Shown piece after piece: positions 5,549-5,962 of a DNA stretch of 5,962 nt (position 1 is its first letter; every line of letters begins with the position of its first letter). Position numbers and translations under genes: made by a program. Source of the stretch: Pseudanabaena sp. CAN_BIN31. Lineage in GTDB: Bacteria > Cyanobacteriota > Cyanobacteriia > Pseudanabaenales > Pseudanabaenaceae. The notes under the pieces were generated by a model, which was given only the letters and a program-made list of their open reading frames with translations, had not been told where the DNA came from and did no database searches. The DNA lies in assembly GCA_026785865.1 (NCBI GenBank), contig JAJAZG010000449.1, forward strand, positions 1-5,962, in the 5' to 3' direction.

Positions 5549-5639
5549 GGGACGAGCGTGAAAATAAAGTACCAATTACTTGACGGTAGCTCAGTCGTTT
5601 AGCCTTATCTAATTGGTACTTTATTAAGCTGCACGTCCC
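5549..5639. mobile_element. MITE-like element, 91 bases, with 30-base terminal inverted repeats
   Basis: Bases 5549-5578 and 5610-5639 are inverted copies matching at 24 of 30 positions. The outer GGGACG/CGTCCC pair is perfect, an eight-base stretch (positions 7-14) holds all six mismatches, and the inner 16 bases (5563-5578 with 5610-5625) are perfect. The centre is 31 bases and codes for nothing. TAA stands directly on both sides (5546-5548 and 5640-5642), consistent with a TA-type target duplication as made by IS630/Tc1-mariner elements. Size, ends and lack of coding fit a non-autonomous element moved by a transposase elsewhere. The same inverted repeat would make a long hairpin in RNA, so a structured small RNA or a palindromic intergenic repeat is the alternative. 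Family assignment is inference. Confidence 0.65.
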
Positions 5640-5782
5640 TAAATGCTAAACCCTCTTTGCTGTAACTGATCGCTTATCCTTGTAGTTTGGATTTGTCGAC
5701 GATTTGCGAAGGTTATGGGCGAAGCATTCCCAATTTATGATGGTTTTAAATTTGTATCCCCTCAATATTCAGGGATGAAGAG
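5640..5782. other. Non-coding stretch between MITE-like element and partial reading frame
   Basis: No intact frame is seen on either strand. It includes GGGCGAAGCATTC (5717-5729), a string I associate with repeats scattered in cyanobacterial intergenic DNA, and a weak near-palindrome CCCT...AGGG (5759-5774) too short to call a terminator. It may be the end of a decayed mobile element. Confidence 0.4.
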
Positions 5783-5962
5783 TTATTCAGGACTCCATGA
5801 GTAACCAAAGGATTTAAGAGAAGACAGCTCACGAATAATAGTGTGCAAAGAAGGAATATTCCCAAGTTGAGAAATACGGTCACGCACAAAGTCAAAAAAA
5901 CGTATCGGCTCAATAAGTAGGGGCAACCGAAAAAATGAAGAAAAGCAAGGGAGACGAAATAC
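5783..5962 (-). CDS. C-terminal end of an unidentified protein (runs off the window)
   Basis: On the - strand the frame is open from the window edge (5962) to a TAA at 5785-5783, giving 59 residues. They include a plausible mixed helix region, LIEPIRFFDFVRDRISQLGN (16-35) followed by IPSLHTIIRELSSLKSFGYS (36-55), and end in WSPE. I do not recognise the family. The setting, next to a MITE-like element and a decayed toxin-antitoxin pair, would suit a transposase end or another accessory gene, but no catalytic motif is in view. A second - strand frame over the same bases (5746-5961) is also open and would be very hydrophobic; I prefer this one because its charged and hydrophobic residues are balanced as in a soluble protein. 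With only 180 bases, it may not be a real gene. Confidence 0.35.
   Translation of the reverse strand, partial: VFRLPCFSSFFRLPLLIEPIRFFDFVRDRISQLGNIPSLHTIIRELSSLKSFGYSWSPE

Noticed and set aside
5585..5639. tRNA gene
   Set aside because: Only a D-arm-like string is present; no anticodon arm, T-loop (GGTTCGA) or acceptor pairing can be found.
5758..5775. Terminator or IS end around CCCCTCAATATTCAGGG
   Set aside because: Only four outer base pairs are continuous, the centre is a mismatch plus AT bases, and no U tract follows.
5746..5961. Very hydrophobic 71-codon - strand frame at the right edge
   Set aside because: It overlaps the frame ending at 5783. Its hydrophobicity can come from a T-rich strand, and it shows no charged anchors or motif.

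Overview
The window looks like cyanobacterial chromosome. Three things point there: the octamer GCGATCGC (HIP1, the palindrome over-represented in many cyanobacterial genomes) occurs 12 times by my count between bases 307 and 4779; there is an NdhF of the kind found in cyanobacterial CO2-uptake NDH-1 complexes; and there is a small PatD-like protein, a family known from cyanobacteria. A filamentous or Pseudanabaena-like host is possible, but the species cannot be read from the sequence.

Layout. The left part (1-1423, + strand) holds the 3' part of anmK (anhydro-N-acetylmuramic acid kinase, cell-wall recycling). After 22 bases comes a 206-residue protein with an in-phase ADRRAAE repeat and a PD-(D/E)xK nuclease-like core. 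A strong bidirectional terminator (1444-1480) separates this pair from a convergent block on the - strand. Read in the direction of transcription, that block is patD-like gene, ndhF (CO2-uptake type), a long terminator hairpin (2470-2524), a structured leader, and rpsB (ribosomal protein S2). Neither of the usual partners is seen: no ndhD follows ndhF and no tsf follows rpsB.

The right part (about 4900-5962) is different in character. It has no HIP1 site and is AT-rich. It carries a Phd/YefM-like antitoxin gene, an adjoining RelE/ParE-type toxin gene broken by one in-frame TGA, a perfect palindrome with TATAAT in each arm in front of the pair, a 91-base MITE-like element with 30-base imperfect terminal inverted repeats flanked by TAA, and the C-terminal end of an unidentified reading frame that runs off the window. 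I read this as an accessory, decaying segment next to core genes.

The points most worth a second look are the nonsense-mutated toxin beside an intact antitoxin, the MITE-like element, the possible leaderless promoter of ndhF, and the unusual isolation of ndhF and rpsB. I did not find convincing evidence for a wholly new system.
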